Virus record (IMG/VR): IMGVR_UViG_3300048833_000075
Coordinates: 1-37,506 of that record
Length of the DNA stretch: 37,506 bases
From: a virus
Strand: one strand, 5' to 3'
The translations under genes were made by a program, and so were the position numbers. The notes below the pieces were generated by a model. It saw only the letters and a list, made by a program, of their open reading frames with translations. It ran no database searches and was not told where the DNA came from. Positions 31,182 to 37,506 of the stretch are shown one piece after another (the stretch's first letter is position 1; each line of letters opens with the position of its first letter).

Positions 31182-32534
31182 TCAGCCGAACATGCTGCGC
31201 TGGGTCTTGTCAGTCAGCCAGTCCTGCGTGGACTTGCGCTGCTTCTCGGGCGCGGGGCCTGCCTCGGCCTTGGGGGCCGGGGTGGACGATTTCTGCGTCT
31301 GCCGCCGCGAGGCAAGGGCTTCGACGGTTTCCGTCACGGCCTCAAGCTTGTCGGTGACGGGCGCAAGCGCCTTGGCAATGATGTCCGCGACGGCCACGGT
31401 GGTGTCCGCAGTCGTTGCAGTCGATTGCAGCGGCTTGGTCGCCGCCTTGGTGTGATGTTCCGCTTCGCCGCCCGAAAGGAACAGGGCGTAGCCCTTGGCC
31501 CACTTTTCGAGCTTCGCCCGATCCTCGTTCTTGTCGAACGTCTTGGCGATGTTCTCTTCGCCAGCGCCAACGTAGGCGTCGAAGAAGGAATCGAGACCGA
31601 TCAGGATTTCGGCGTAGTCGGAAGCGGCCTTCATGAGACCTTCCGCCTTGGCGTCGGCGGGCATCGATTCTTCGCCAAGGATGGCGGCGACGACGCCGTT
31701 GAACGCGGCCTGCACGTCATAGTAGCCGGGAGGGGTCGAATCCCACTGCATGCCAGCTTCCAGCGCCGCAGAGAGCGTGGATTTCTTGGCGTAGAACGCA
31801 TCCCAACCGCTGAACTTGGCGACGGTTTCCTTGGCCTGCTTGATGAAAAGCGAACGCTTCGACGGAGCGGCGTCGGTCTTGGTCTCGACTTTGGCCTCGT
31901 CCTCGTCGCTGGCCTCTTCCTCGTCCTTGGGCATGGGCTTCTTCTTGCCGTAGCCCTTTTCCTCGGATTCGGCCTCGCCCTCGTCTTCCTCGTCTTCGCC
32001 CTCGTCGGACTCTTCGTCCTCTTCGTCGGGATCGTCGGCCTTGACGATGAATTCACCGATATGGGCGATCACGCCCGCATCGTCTTCGTCATCCTCGGAA
32101 AGATCGACCTTGCCGACACGCACGGGCGTAACATCGACAAGCGCCCCATCAAGGGCCTCGAAGCCGCCGCCGTCCAGCGCCTTGATCACGAGTTCTTCGG
32201 GTGCGAAATCCGAATCCGCAAGCCAATCCTTGACGGACTGTTCGTCCGCGAAGTTGTCGGCGGCGAAGGAGAACTTGATGATGGCCTTCTCGGACTTCGC
32301 CTCGGTCGCGGCCTCGGTCTTCGGAACGGTCGTCACCTTCTTGTGGGATTTCTTGGTCGTTTGCGGTGCCTCGCTCCGCTTCTTGATGGCCATGGCAGTT
32401 ACTCCGTGTTTTGCCGATTTGATCAGCGTGAAGGGGGTTTCGTTTGCGCCGCGATCCACCAGAGAAACGTAGGTGGCGGTCGCCCCATGAAGCTCGGAAG
32501 CTTCCCGAATTGCTCGCTTGACCTTGATCTTCAT
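31182..32534 (-). CDS. Acidic scaffold-like head protein (450 aa)
   Basis: It starts at 32534, overlapping the protease stop. The N-terminus carries YVSLVDRGANETPFTLIKS, a block common to phage head-protease and scaffold regions. Residues about 145-215 form a highly charged acidic stretch (DPDEEDEESDEGEDEEDEG). The C-terminal 80 residues contain a likely coiled coil (DKLEAVTETVEALASRRQ) and a basic end. Low complexity, charge and coiled coil are typical for assembly scaffolds. Location between protease and major capsid protein supports this. I see no separate catalytic domain. An alternative is a capsid-associated structural protein. Confidence 0.6.
   Translation of the reverse strand: MKIKVKRAIREASELHGATATYVSLVDRGANETPFTLIKSAKHGVTAMAIKKRSEAPQTTKKSHKKVTTVPKTEAATEAKSEKAIIKFSFAADNFADEQSVKDWLADSDFAPEELVIKALDGGGFEALDGALVDVTPVRVGKVDLSEDDEDDAGVIAHIGEFIVKADDPDEEDEESDEGEDEEDEGEAESEEKGYGKKKPMPKDEEEASDEDEAKVETKTDAAPSKRSLFIKQAKETVAKFSGWDAFYAKKSTLSAALEAGMQWDSTPPGYYDVQAAFNGVVAAILGEESMPADAKAEGLMKAASDYAEILIGLDSFFDAYVGAGEENIAKTFDKNEDRAKLEKWAKGYALFLSGGEAEHHTKAATKPLQSTATTADTTVAVADIIAKALAPVTDKLEAVTETVEALASRRQTQKSSTPAPKAEAGPAPEKQRKSTQDWLTDKTQRSMFG
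31416..31429. repeat. 14-bp palindrome copy 18 (variant), inside scaffold-like gene
   Basis: TGCAGTCGATTGCA on the plus strand; the core differs by one base (CAGTCGATTG). It encodes L-Q-S-T-A. Included because it keeps both outer half-sites and falls near the regular spacing of the other copies. Confidence 0.6.
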
Positions 32535-33169
32535 TCGTTCCTCAAGTGGATGCGGTGGGTTCGCCCATCCGTTTCATCAGTGATATTCGAGTTCGTGATG
32601 GTATGGGCGGGGCTTCCATCGCTGCCGGGGCCAGTCTTCCCCCACGCGATACCCCCGTTCTCGTCCATGCGGACCATGAAAGGGTGATAATGCTTATCAT
32701 GCGGATCAGGATCAGTAAAGCCATAATACCATGCGTCGTATTCGATTTCAACAACGGTATCCTTGCGGAACGTCATGATTTCGAAACTGTAGCCGTTGAT
32801 TTGACCGTCCTTGACCTGTTGCCAGACCACATCGTCATCGATCTTGGTGGTAGCAACCCACGCACCTTCGTCGTAATCCGGGTCATCCTTGCGGGCGATG
32901 AAGCTCTCAACAATGTGGGCCGCAACAAGCTTGTTGTTGTGCTGCAAGTCGATGGAGTGGGTCAGGCGGTTGCGCATGAAATCGTGGGCGACCTTCTGCA
33001 ATTCCTGCTTGGTCATGAAGTGCCCATGGGAATCGAGAACATCCGGGGCATAGACCTGTCCGGTGACGAGACGCTGATCGTCATCAGATACCTTGGAGAT
33101 ACGGTAGGAGGCCGTTACGACCTCCGGCCCTTTGCAGGCTTTGCGAAGAATATCCGCGACTTTGGCCAT
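32531..33169 (-). CDS. XkdF-like prohead protease (212 aa)
   Basis: The start at 33169 (MAKVADILRKAC) has a GGTGGA site, and the upstream TGA lies one base away. The protein resembles the Peptidase_S78_2/XkdF group: GQVYAPDVLDSHGHFMTKQ, then RNRLTHSIDLQHNNK with candidate catalytic His71 or His77, and INGYSFE with candidate nucleophile Ser128. Such serine proteases cut the scaffold and capsid precursors during head maturation. It lies between portal and scaffold-like genes, the expected position. The stop overlaps the next start as ATGA. The assignment rests on motif and position; the exact catalytic residues are inferred. Confidence 0.75.
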   Translation of the reverse strand: MAKVADILRKACKGPEVVTASYRISKVSDDDQRLVTGQVYAPDVLDSHGHFMTKQELQKVAHDFMRNRLTHSIDLQHNNKLVAAHIVESFIARKDDPDYDEGAWVATTKIDDDVVWQQVKDGQINGYSFEIMTFRKDTVVEIEYDAWYYGFTDPDPHDKHYHPFMVRMDENGGIAWGKTGPGSDGSPAHTITNSNITDETDGRTHRIHLRNE

Positions 33170-33170
33170 G

Positions 33171-34946
33171 TCATTCCACCGTGCTTGCAATCGATTGTAG
33201 GCGATCTTCGATGTTGCTGACCGCTTCGTCAAGATCGTCTTGCATCTTGTGAACAACCTTGTCAAGCAACCTTCTCAGGGATTTCTGCAAGGGCAGATTG
33301 GCGTCCCGCAGATCGAGTTCTTCGTCGTCCTCGGGCGGAACCGTTTCTTCGAGGGTTTCCTCAAAGATGTCGAGACCTTCGATTGTCTTGCCCGCCTTGA
33401 CGTACTGCATGACAATGGAGAACGGAATGTCGCCCCACTCATCCATGACGGGTTCGATGTCGGCGTCCAGATAGCGGTTGGCGATCTTGATGGCGATGTT
33501 GGCGGTAAGCGCCCCTTCGCGGCCAAGGCTGTTGATGATCCGCGCAACTTCCTGCGGGTCTTTGATCCCCGGCCCTGTGGATTTGGCCCGCCAGAAGCGC
33601 AGGCCGTGCGTGGCAAGCACAACGCGGTGGAACATGTCGTCCCACGACATGCGTTCCGGCTGGAAGATTTGCTCATCCGCCGTAAGCATGGATGCGAAGG
33701 CACTGGCGCGGTTGTAGTCCTTCGCGGAACCGATGTAGATCGGCGGCAAGCGGAAGGAGGAACGGGCTTTCTCGGAGCCATCCGAGATATAGTCTTTGAA
33801 CAGACCTTCGTGCTGCCGCTCGGAGAGCATCGGCTTCATGTCAACGCGCGGTGCTGGCAGGCTTCCGTCGAGCGCCGCCATTTCGCCCGCGTCTGCCATG
33901 GCTTCAAGCACGACGATCCGGTTCATGGCCTTTTGGCCGCGCACACCGTCGATATAGCTTTTGATCTTCTCAAACGATTCCTCGGTGAGTGCGCCGCCCG
34001 AAACCAGCACAGCCATGGCCGGGATGGCGTTGTCACGGAAGAAATTGAGGTTGACCATTTCGGCTTCCCGCGCGCCAAGCAGGGAAGGCAAAGCCCCTAC
34101 CCAACGTGGAACGCCATAGCAGGTGCCGGGGCTGTAGAGGGACTGGTAGTAGATTTCGGTCGCTTCTTCTTCGATAGAGAGCGAGTTGTTGACCTTCCCT
34201 GTCGTGGGATCGATCATGCGCGGATCGCCCCATTCCTTGAACCACGTTTTCTTGCCGTACTCATCGATCTGTACAAAACGGCAGAACCGCTTGTACCCAT
34301 TGCGGACAGCGCCGGATACGGGGTCGGTGTAGGTGATCGGGGTGTATTCCTTTTCCCGGTTGGTCATGCGAATGGTGGAAGTCGGAACGTGGTCAAAGCC
34401 GACGACACGCCCCGCCGCATCCCGCTGAATCTCGAAACAGCGTGCGCCAAGAACCTCGTAGTCCACTCGACTGTCCTCGCGGTGCTGCTTGAGTGTGCGA
34501 CCGTCAGAGGTCAGCGTACCCAAGAGACGCAGAAGACGCATTTTCTCGTTCTGAGCCGCGCGGGAGGATTCCTGTCCCTCTACGCCAACGTACTCGACCA
34601 CAAGACCATAGGCTTCGATGTTGGTCCGGTAGGAGTCAACACACTGGCGCAGGATAGAAGACGAGTAGTAGACCTTGAGCAAGTCCCTGTAGGAATAGAC
34701 AGGTTCGATGATCCGCAGACCGCCGCTCTCAGACAGGATGTCGCCCTCGACAACGCTGTAGTGCGGATTGTAGTTGGTGTCAAAGATGCCGTAGACGTTC
34801 TTGCTGATATTCTCGACGTTCAACGACTCTTGCAGACCAGCCGTATAGCCGATGGGGCTATGGAACCCGGTGACTGTCGGGTCTTGGGCGGCAAGACGTT
34901 CTTGCGCAGGTTTTTTCGAGAGACGGATTTTCCGCGACAGCGCCAT
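33171..34946 (-). CDS. Portal protein (591 aa)
   Basis: The ATG at 34946 follows an AGGGG ribosome binding site. The protein has the length and layout of a phage portal: an N-terminal arm, then residues about 75-330 with YRDLLKVYYSSSILRQCVDS and a clip/stem region with the typical LYSPGTCYGVPRWVGALPSL block. After this comes a long C-terminal helical crown ending in an acidic segment (PPEDDEELD) and a coiled tail. Portals form the dodecameric ring through which DNA is packaged and to which the tail attaches. The gene opens the head operon and is followed, two bases after the stop, by the protease gene. The final codons (RLQSIAST) are created by a palindrome copy. Confidence 0.85.
   Translation of the reverse strand: MALSRKIRLSKKPAQERLAAQDPTVTGFHSPIGYTAGLQESLNVENISKNVYGIFDTNYNPHYSVVEGDILSESGGLRIIEPVYSYRDLLKVYYSSSILRQCVDSYRTNIEAYGLVVEYVGVEGQESSRAAQNEKMRLLRLLGTLTSDGRTLKQHREDSRVDYEVLGARCFEIQRDAAGRVVGFDHVPTSTIRMTNREKEYTPITYTDPVSGAVRNGYKRFCRFVQIDEYGKKTWFKEWGDPRMIDPTTGKVNNSLSIEEEATEIYYQSLYSPGTCYGVPRWVGALPSLLGAREAEMVNLNFFRDNAIPAMAVLVSGGALTEESFEKIKSYIDGVRGQKAMNRIVVLEAMADAGEMAALDGSLPAPRVDMKPMLSERQHEGLFKDYISDGSEKARSSFRLPPIYIGSAKDYNRASAFASMLTADEQIFQPERMSWDDMFHRVVLATHGLRFWRAKSTGPGIKDPQEVARIINSLGREGALTANIAIKIANRYLDADIEPVMDEWGDIPFSIVMQYVKAGKTIEGLDIFEETLEETVPPEDDEELDLRDANLPLQKSLRRLLDKVVHKMQDDLDEAVSNIEDRLQSIASTVE
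33186..33199. repeat. 14-bp palindrome copy 19, 3' end of portal gene
   Basis: TGCAATCGATTGTA on the plus strand, inside the last codons of the portal gene and 16 bases upstream of the protease start at 33169. Although coding, it has the same placement relative to the next ribosome binding site as the intergenic copies. Confidence 0.85.
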
Positions 34947-34972
34947 GACTATCCCCTTTAGGATTTCGCATG

Positions 34973-35001
34973 ACTATAGCGCAGACTTTTGTTGATTGCA
35001 A
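34973..35001 (-). promoter_or_regulatory. sigma70-type promoter of the head module
   Basis: On the minus strand TTGCAA (34996-35001), 17 bases, then TATAGT (34973-34978). It sits 27 bases before the portal start and directly downstream of a palindrome copy, so head-gene transcription could be controlled through that site. Confidence 0.65.
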
Positions 35002-35007
35002 CTTGCT

Positions 35008-35021
35008 TACAATCGATTGCT
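35008..35021. repeat. 14-bp palindrome copy 20, portal upstream region
   Basis: TACAATCGATTGCT on the plus strand, touching the TAG of the preceding gene and ending seven bases before the -35 box of the portal promoter. It has the less common orientation relative to transcription. Confidence 0.85.
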
Positions 35022-35547
35022 AGGCGCGAGACGCTGGCTTAGATCGGATTAGCTTTAGCTTTTTCTTTTTCGGCGCTTTTACGGGCGCTAGAGAGGCTTT
35101 AGAGGGTTGCACGGGCCGGGGCAGGGGTAAGGTCCGACCGGGCGGGAAATCGTCCAAAAATTTGGGGAAGTCCCACAGCAGGATTTGACGGAAAAGCAGG
35201 CTGGTTCCTTCGCTGGCTTCGATCTTGTCCATGGTGGTTATGGCCGACATATGCCGCGCTACGATTTCATGCTGCTGGTCGGTGAGTATGCTTTTCTTGA
35301 AAGCGCGGCGCATCGCAACAGACAGCACATAGATGAATATGCGCTCATCCAATGAAAGTTCGGATAAAGTTCGCGCCCCTACCTTACTGCATATGCGCAC
35401 AAGATTGTCGTCTGCCGTGTCGATATAGTTGACACATGACTTGTTGACCATGGACGCGAGGATAGGCACCTTGAATACAAGCTTCCAGTCGTCACCGAAT
35501 AGCTTGATGTGGCGTTCCTCGTTATTGAGCCGCTTGACTATGGGCAT
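35020..35547 (-). CDS. Hypothetical protein with basic C-terminal tail (175 aa)
   Basis: I prefer the ATG at 35547 because it overlaps the upstream TGA (TGATG) and has GGGAG eight bases before it; an ATG at 35562 lacks such a site. The core (residues 1-130) looks mostly helical. The last 40 residues are rich in proline and lysine (for example APKKKKLKLIRSK), a likely nucleic-acid-contacting tail. It lies directly upstream of the portal gene, where small terminase subunits or head accessory genes can occur, but I see no helix-turn-helix that would support a terminase call. Function unknown. Confidence 0.6.
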   Translation of the reverse strand: MPIVKRLNNEERHIKLFGDDWKLVFKVPILASMVNKSCVNYIDTADDNLVRICSKVGARTLSELSLDERIFIYVLSVAMRRAFKKSILTDQQHEIVARHMSAITTMDKIEASEGTSLLFRQILLWDFPKFLDDFPPGRTLPLPRPVQPSKASLAPVKAPKKKKLKLIRSKPASRA

Positions 35548-36044
35548 CAGCGTTTCTCCCATTTACAGTTATCGGGGGAGTAGTCGTAACTCTTGTTGAT
35601 ACGGACAAGAGCGTAGCGACCATCGGGCGCATCCCCCATGTCTTCGTAAAAATTCTCGAAGCTGTTTTTCCATCGGTCGCATACCTGAATGCCCAACGCT
35701 CCATAGAATTTGTAACCGGATGTTTTGTCGTTGTAGCATTTCTGTTTCATGCGGGTCCACGCACGGTAGGCTTTCGTGACGGAACCGCTGGTCCCCTGCC
35801 CATGAGTGGTGGCCCGCTCTGCGTACATTCTGCGCCGCTGTTCGAGTGTCTTGTGTCGATTGGCTGTATCGACGTGAACGCGGCGAAGGCATCCGCACGA
35901 CTTGACTCTGCCTAGAAGTAGCGAACGTATGTAGGCTACTTTCTCTCCACCGCACTGACATACGCACTTGAATTTGTGATCGCTATCCTCGACAGGCTCC
36001 GCGATTGTCAGTAGGCCGCAGCGCATACCAAGGTAGATACTCAT
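35547..36044 (-). CDS. HNH/AP2-like phage protein (165 aa)
   Basis: The start is ATG at 36044, overlapping the previous TGA. The sequence fits a widespread phage family: an N-terminal beta-rich part with CVCQCGGEK and KSCGCLR (about residues 26-58), then YRAWTRMKQKCYN, the block YGALGIQVCDRW, and a terminal segment ending YSPDNCKWEK. The last part resembles the divergent HNH or AP2-like DNA-binding regions of phage homing proteins, and relatives are often annotated as HNH endonuclease or AP2-domain protein. The paired CxC/CGC cysteines suggest zinc binding. No complete catalytic HNH triad is evident, so nuclease activity is uncertain. It ends in TGATG overlap with the next gene. Confidence 0.6.
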   Translation of the reverse strand: MSIYLGMRCGLLTIAEPVEDSDHKFKCVCQCGGEKVAYIRSLLLGRVKSCGCLRRVHVDTANRHKTLEQRRRMYAERATTHGQGTSGSVTKAYRAWTRMKQKCYNDKTSGYKFYGALGIQVCDRWKNSFENFYEDMGDAPDGRYALVRINKSYDYSPDNCKWEKR

Positions 36045-36466
36045 GCACGCTTCCCACGGAAAGGGTCGCCGCCGAGACGGAAGGGCCACAGCGGGCACTC
36101 GATTGCCGTGCATTCGGCAACGCCCTTTCGCCCGCCTTGGCAAACGATGCACATGGCCGTGATCGCGGTAGCCCGGTTCTTGATACGATTGCGGTATCTG
36201 ATTTCTTGGCTGTTGCGTGAGTCGAACGGAGTACGCAACGCGGTCAACCGATCATCCATGGTGAAACGCTGGTCGGGTCGATCATCGCCGCAGGCCATGG
36301 CAACAAGGCCGATGCGACGGATATGCGCGGCGTCCGGGTTTTCTCCGTACACATCGACAATACGTCCCCCGGCTTCGACGCTCTTTTTTTCCTTGGGCAC
36401 GGCGGCAACCTCGTCAAGTAAGGTGGGCTGTTCGGCGGGTGCGCTTGAACGTTTCTTGATTGGCAT
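36041..36466 (-). CDS. Cysteine-motif phage protein, paralog B (141 aa)
   Basis: The start is ATG at 36466 (MPIKKRSSAPAEQ), directly after the TAA of the upstream gene and preceded by a GGAG site; longer versions of the frame run into the upstream gene and are rejected. The C-terminal half repeats the cluster of its neighbour: RIKNRATAITAMCIVCQGG followed by AECTAIECPLWPFRLGGDP, against RIKNRATGIRAYCVQCQGG and NECASVTCPLHPFRMGKDP. The N-terminal regions are unrelated, so only the cysteine domain is shared. Its TGA overlaps the next ATG (ATGA), implying translational coupling. Function unknown; metal binding is inferred from four conserved cysteines. Confidence 0.75.
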   Translation of the reverse strand: MPIKKRSSAPAEQPTLLDEVAAVPKEKKSVEAGGRIVDVYGENPDAAHIRRIGLVAMACGDDRPDQRFTMDDRLTALRTPFDSRNSQEIRYRNRIKNRATAITAMCIVCQGGRKGVAECTAIECPLWPFRLGGDPFRGKRA

Positions 36467-36468
36467 GG

Positions 36469-37002
36469 TTACTCCGTTGCATCGGCGTCGTCGCCGTCCT
36501 CGCCGTCTTCGAAAAGTGCTTCCTCTGCAAGTTCCTCTTCCGTCATGGGAGGATCGGGCAGAATGATCTTGCTTAGGTCGAAACCGCGCAGCGGGTCTTT
36601 GCCCATACGGAACGGATGCAGCGGGCAGGTAACAGACGCGCATTCGTTGACGCCCGCGACGTATCCGCCTTGGCACTGCACACAGTAAGCGCGGATGCCC
36701 GTCGCTCGGTTCTTGATGCGCTTCTGGTATTTGTTGCAGACCGCATCCCCGTTTTCGGCATCACGGACGGCTTCGACAAGCTCATCGAACGGAACGTGCT
36801 TGGGGTTCGCCCCCTGCCACGAAAGCCTGCGCTCAAAAACCGTGATTTCCTCTTCGATCAGGATGCGCTCAATGGCATCCTTTTCGTTACGAAGTTTTTC
36901 GTAGAGCTTTTCCAAAGACCTTTCGAGGTCTAAGCGATGGCTCTGGCTGTCCGGTGTGAGCGGCGTCTTGTAGAAGTCGGGCTTTGTAGCTGGCACTGAC
37001 AC
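36469..37002 (-). CDS. Cysteine-motif phage protein, paralog A (178 codons)
   Basis: The start is GTG at 37002 with an AGGA ribosome binding site. The N-terminal half (about residues 20-60) is predicted helical and charged, possibly a coiled coil. Residues about 105-150 carry a cysteine cluster: CVQCQGG, then a second pair in NECASVTCPLHPFRMGKDP. The spacing suggests one zinc-binding or disulfide-linked knuckle. The C-terminus is strongly acidic (EDGEDGDDADATE). The next gene carries the same cysteine block, so the two look like a tandem duplication. Such proteins occur upstream of head genes in many phages without an assigned function; a DNA-binding or packaging-accessory role is only a guess. 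It ends in TAA three bases before the next ATG. Confidence 0.7.
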   Translation of the reverse strand: MSVPATKPDFYKTPLTPDSQSHRLDLERSLEKLYEKLRNEKDAIERILIEEEITVFERRLSWQGANPKHVPFDELVEAVRDAENGDAVCNKYQKRIKNRATGIRAYCVQCQGGYVAGVNECASVTCPLHPFRMGKDPLRGFDLSKIILPDPPMTEEELAEEALFEDGEDGDDADATE

Positions 37003-37300
37003 TTCCTACCCTTTCGTGCATGGTTTGGCGCTTGACCGCATTGGCTTTGGTCAAGGCTTCTAAAACTGCGGCCACGGGATCAGCATTGATGCCGACTGTC
37101 CATGCTTGATTGGCATCACTGAATTTGACGATGGCTTGGTACTGCGTCGGGTTCAGCGAATGATCGTACTGAGATACCCGAAGCAAAAGCTCCTGACCAT
37201 CGTTGTCGAAAGCACGCTTCATTGCGTCACGCAGATCGTCGCTGCAATCGATTGTAGCAGCCTTGGGCTGTGGCTTTTTCAGTAGTAGTTTTTTGGGCAT
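36887..37300 (-). CDS. Hypothetical protein, 137 aa
   Basis: The ATG at 37300 has a GGAG ribosome binding site seven bases upstream and follows a good promoter. The N-terminus is lysine-rich (MPKKLLLKKPQPK), followed by a mixed alpha/beta-like core with no motif I recognise and a basic C-terminus. Its 3' end overlaps the next gene by 116 bases in another frame, which is long even for a phage, so the C-terminal part may be poorly conserved. Codons 16-20 (ATIDC) are formed by one copy of the repeated 14-bp palindrome. Function unknown. Confidence 0.55.
   Translation of the reverse strand: MPKKLLLKKPQPKAATIDCSDDLRDAMKRAFDNDGQELLLRVSQYDHSLNPTQYQAIVKFSDANQAWTVGINADPVAAVLEALTKANAVKRQTMHERVGSVSASYKARLLQDAAHTGQPEPSLRPRKVFGKALRKTS
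37243..37256. repeat. 14-bp palindrome copy 21, inside the 37300 gene
   Basis: TGCAATCGATTGTA on the plus strand. It encodes T-I-D-C in the 36887-37300 gene, about 45 bases after the start codon. Same orientation as most copies. Confidence 0.85.
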
Positions 37301-37324
37301 GGTTTGCTCCGCGTATACCGTTAG

Positions 37325-37353
37325 AGTATATAACGGATTCTTGGCAGAAGCAA
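37325..37353 (-). promoter_or_regulatory. sigma70-type promoter
   Basis: Read on the minus strand, TTGCTT (37348-37353) is followed after exactly 17 bases by TATACT (37325-37330). It lies directly after the stop of the right-edge gene and about 25 bases before the start at 37300, so it should begin a transcript running left. Confidence 0.6.
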
Positions 37354-37365
37354 GCAGCTATACTG

Positions 37366-37506
37366 CTACTGCGATGCTCCATCCCCGGTCGATTGCACCT
37401 TGCGCTGGCGAGGCGAAACACGACGAACAGGCTTACGCTTTGGCTGCGGGCGACGGAACATGTCGGGTTCCGTTTCAACGTCCAATTCCTCAAGGTCGAT
37501 GCTTGG
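37366..37506 (-). CDS. C-terminal end of an unknown protein (cut by window edge)
   Basis: The last 46 codons of a gene that begins beyond the right edge are visible, ending in TAG at 37366-37368. The peptide starts acidic (IDLEELDVETEPDMF) and then turns very basic (RRPQPKRKPVRRVSPRQRK), a composition typical of nucleic-acid-contacting or disordered tails. I do not recognise the family. Its position upstream of the head genes would fit a terminase or another early packaging gene, but nothing in the visible part proves that. The frame is chosen because it is open to the edge and ends just upstream of a good promoter for the next gene. Confidence 0.55.
   Translation of the reverse strand, partial: PSIDLEELDVETEPDMFRRPQPKRKPVRRVSPRQRKVQSTGDGASQ

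Noticed and set aside
31152-32687. Plus-strand frame opposite the scaffold-like gene, rich in Leu, Gly and Val
   Set aside because: Produced by the antisense of acidic GAN codons (Leu/Phe/Val codons); looks like membrane protein but is an artefact.
33240-34961. Long plus-strand frame opposite the portal gene (573 codons)
   Set aside because: Shadow of the portal gene; composition and repeats follow the antisense of the coding strand.
35548-35562. Alternative ATG at 35562 for the gene before the portal
   Set aside because: The ATG at 35547 has GGGAG at proper distance and overlaps the upstream stop, as is usual in this window.
36467-36676. N-terminal extension of the second cysteine-motif protein
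   Set aside because: The extension is arginine-rich antiframe sequence inside the upstream gene; the ATG at 36466 has a good GGAG site.
762-37256. The repeated palindrome as a CRISPR array or tandem repeat
   Set aside because: Copies are single, far apart, in and between genes, with unrelated flanks.
762-37256. The palindrome as a GANTC (CcrM) methylation or parS site
   Set aside because: The core contains CGATTG, not GANTC, and it does not match the TGTTTCACGTGAAACA-type parS.
37227-37493. Minus-strand frame of 88 codons at the right edge
   Set aside because: It lacks a ribosome binding site, crosses the promoter, and overlaps both the better C-terminal frame at 37366-37506 and the start of the 37300 gene.

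Overview
The window is part of the genome of a tailed double-stranded DNA bacteriophage with siphovirus-like morphology. All 46 coding regions I support lie on the minus strand, so transcription runs from the right edge (37506) to the left edge (1). Genes are tightly packed, and many stops overlap the next start as TAATG, ATGA or TGATG. The sequence looks GC-rich by eye (not computed). The tail-tip order (tape measure, DUF2460-like, DUF2163-like, NlpC/P60 peptidase, very long tail-tip protein) matches Rhodobacter gene transfer agents and many phages of marine alphaproteobacteria. I therefore infer an alphaproteobacterial, possibly Roseobacter-clade, host. No terminase, replication, integrase or tRNA gene is visible; terminase probably lies beyond the right edge.

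Layout in transcription order. (1) 37506-35020: small accessory genes, including two tandem paralogous cysteine-motif proteins and an HNH/AP2-like phage protein. (2) 34946-27804: head module (portal, XkdF-type prohead protease, acidic scaffold-like protein, major capsid protein, a small protein, gp6-like connector, tail completion and tail terminator-like proteins). (3) 27781-11696: tail module (tail tube, inserted HNH endonuclease, DUF6527-like and small proteins, tail chaperones with a -1 frameshift, an 1850-residue tape measure protein carrying two wall-degrading domains, distal tail proteins, tail tip). (4) 11696-5863: fibre-like and LamG-like adhesin proteins, plus a cluster of small membrane proteins that may be a lysis or membrane cassette. 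(5) 5862-5524: a gene-free stretch with two strong hairpin terminators and a possible small RNA. (6) 5523-2083: a separately transcribed module with a Ycf46-like AAA+ ATPase, an unknown protein, a Ycf35-like DUF1257 protein, a small helical protein and a DUF2997 protein. (7) 2083-1: further unknown genes.

The most unusual signal is a dispersed 14-bp palindrome, TRYAATCGATTRYA in its symmetric form. I found 21 copies by eye; 17 have the exact core CAATCGATTG. Eleven are in the short intergenic gaps, often just after a stop codon or a hairpin and just before a ribosome binding site. Ten are inside genes and use all three reading frames, which points to selection on DNA rather than protein. Most have the same orientation relative to transcription, and spacing clusters near 1.8 kb. 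This resembles stoperators or start-associated sequences of some mycobacteriophages, but the sequence is different and I do not recognise it as a described phage element. The second point of interest is the phage-borne Ycf46/Ycf35/DUF2997 module, a conserved association without a known function.
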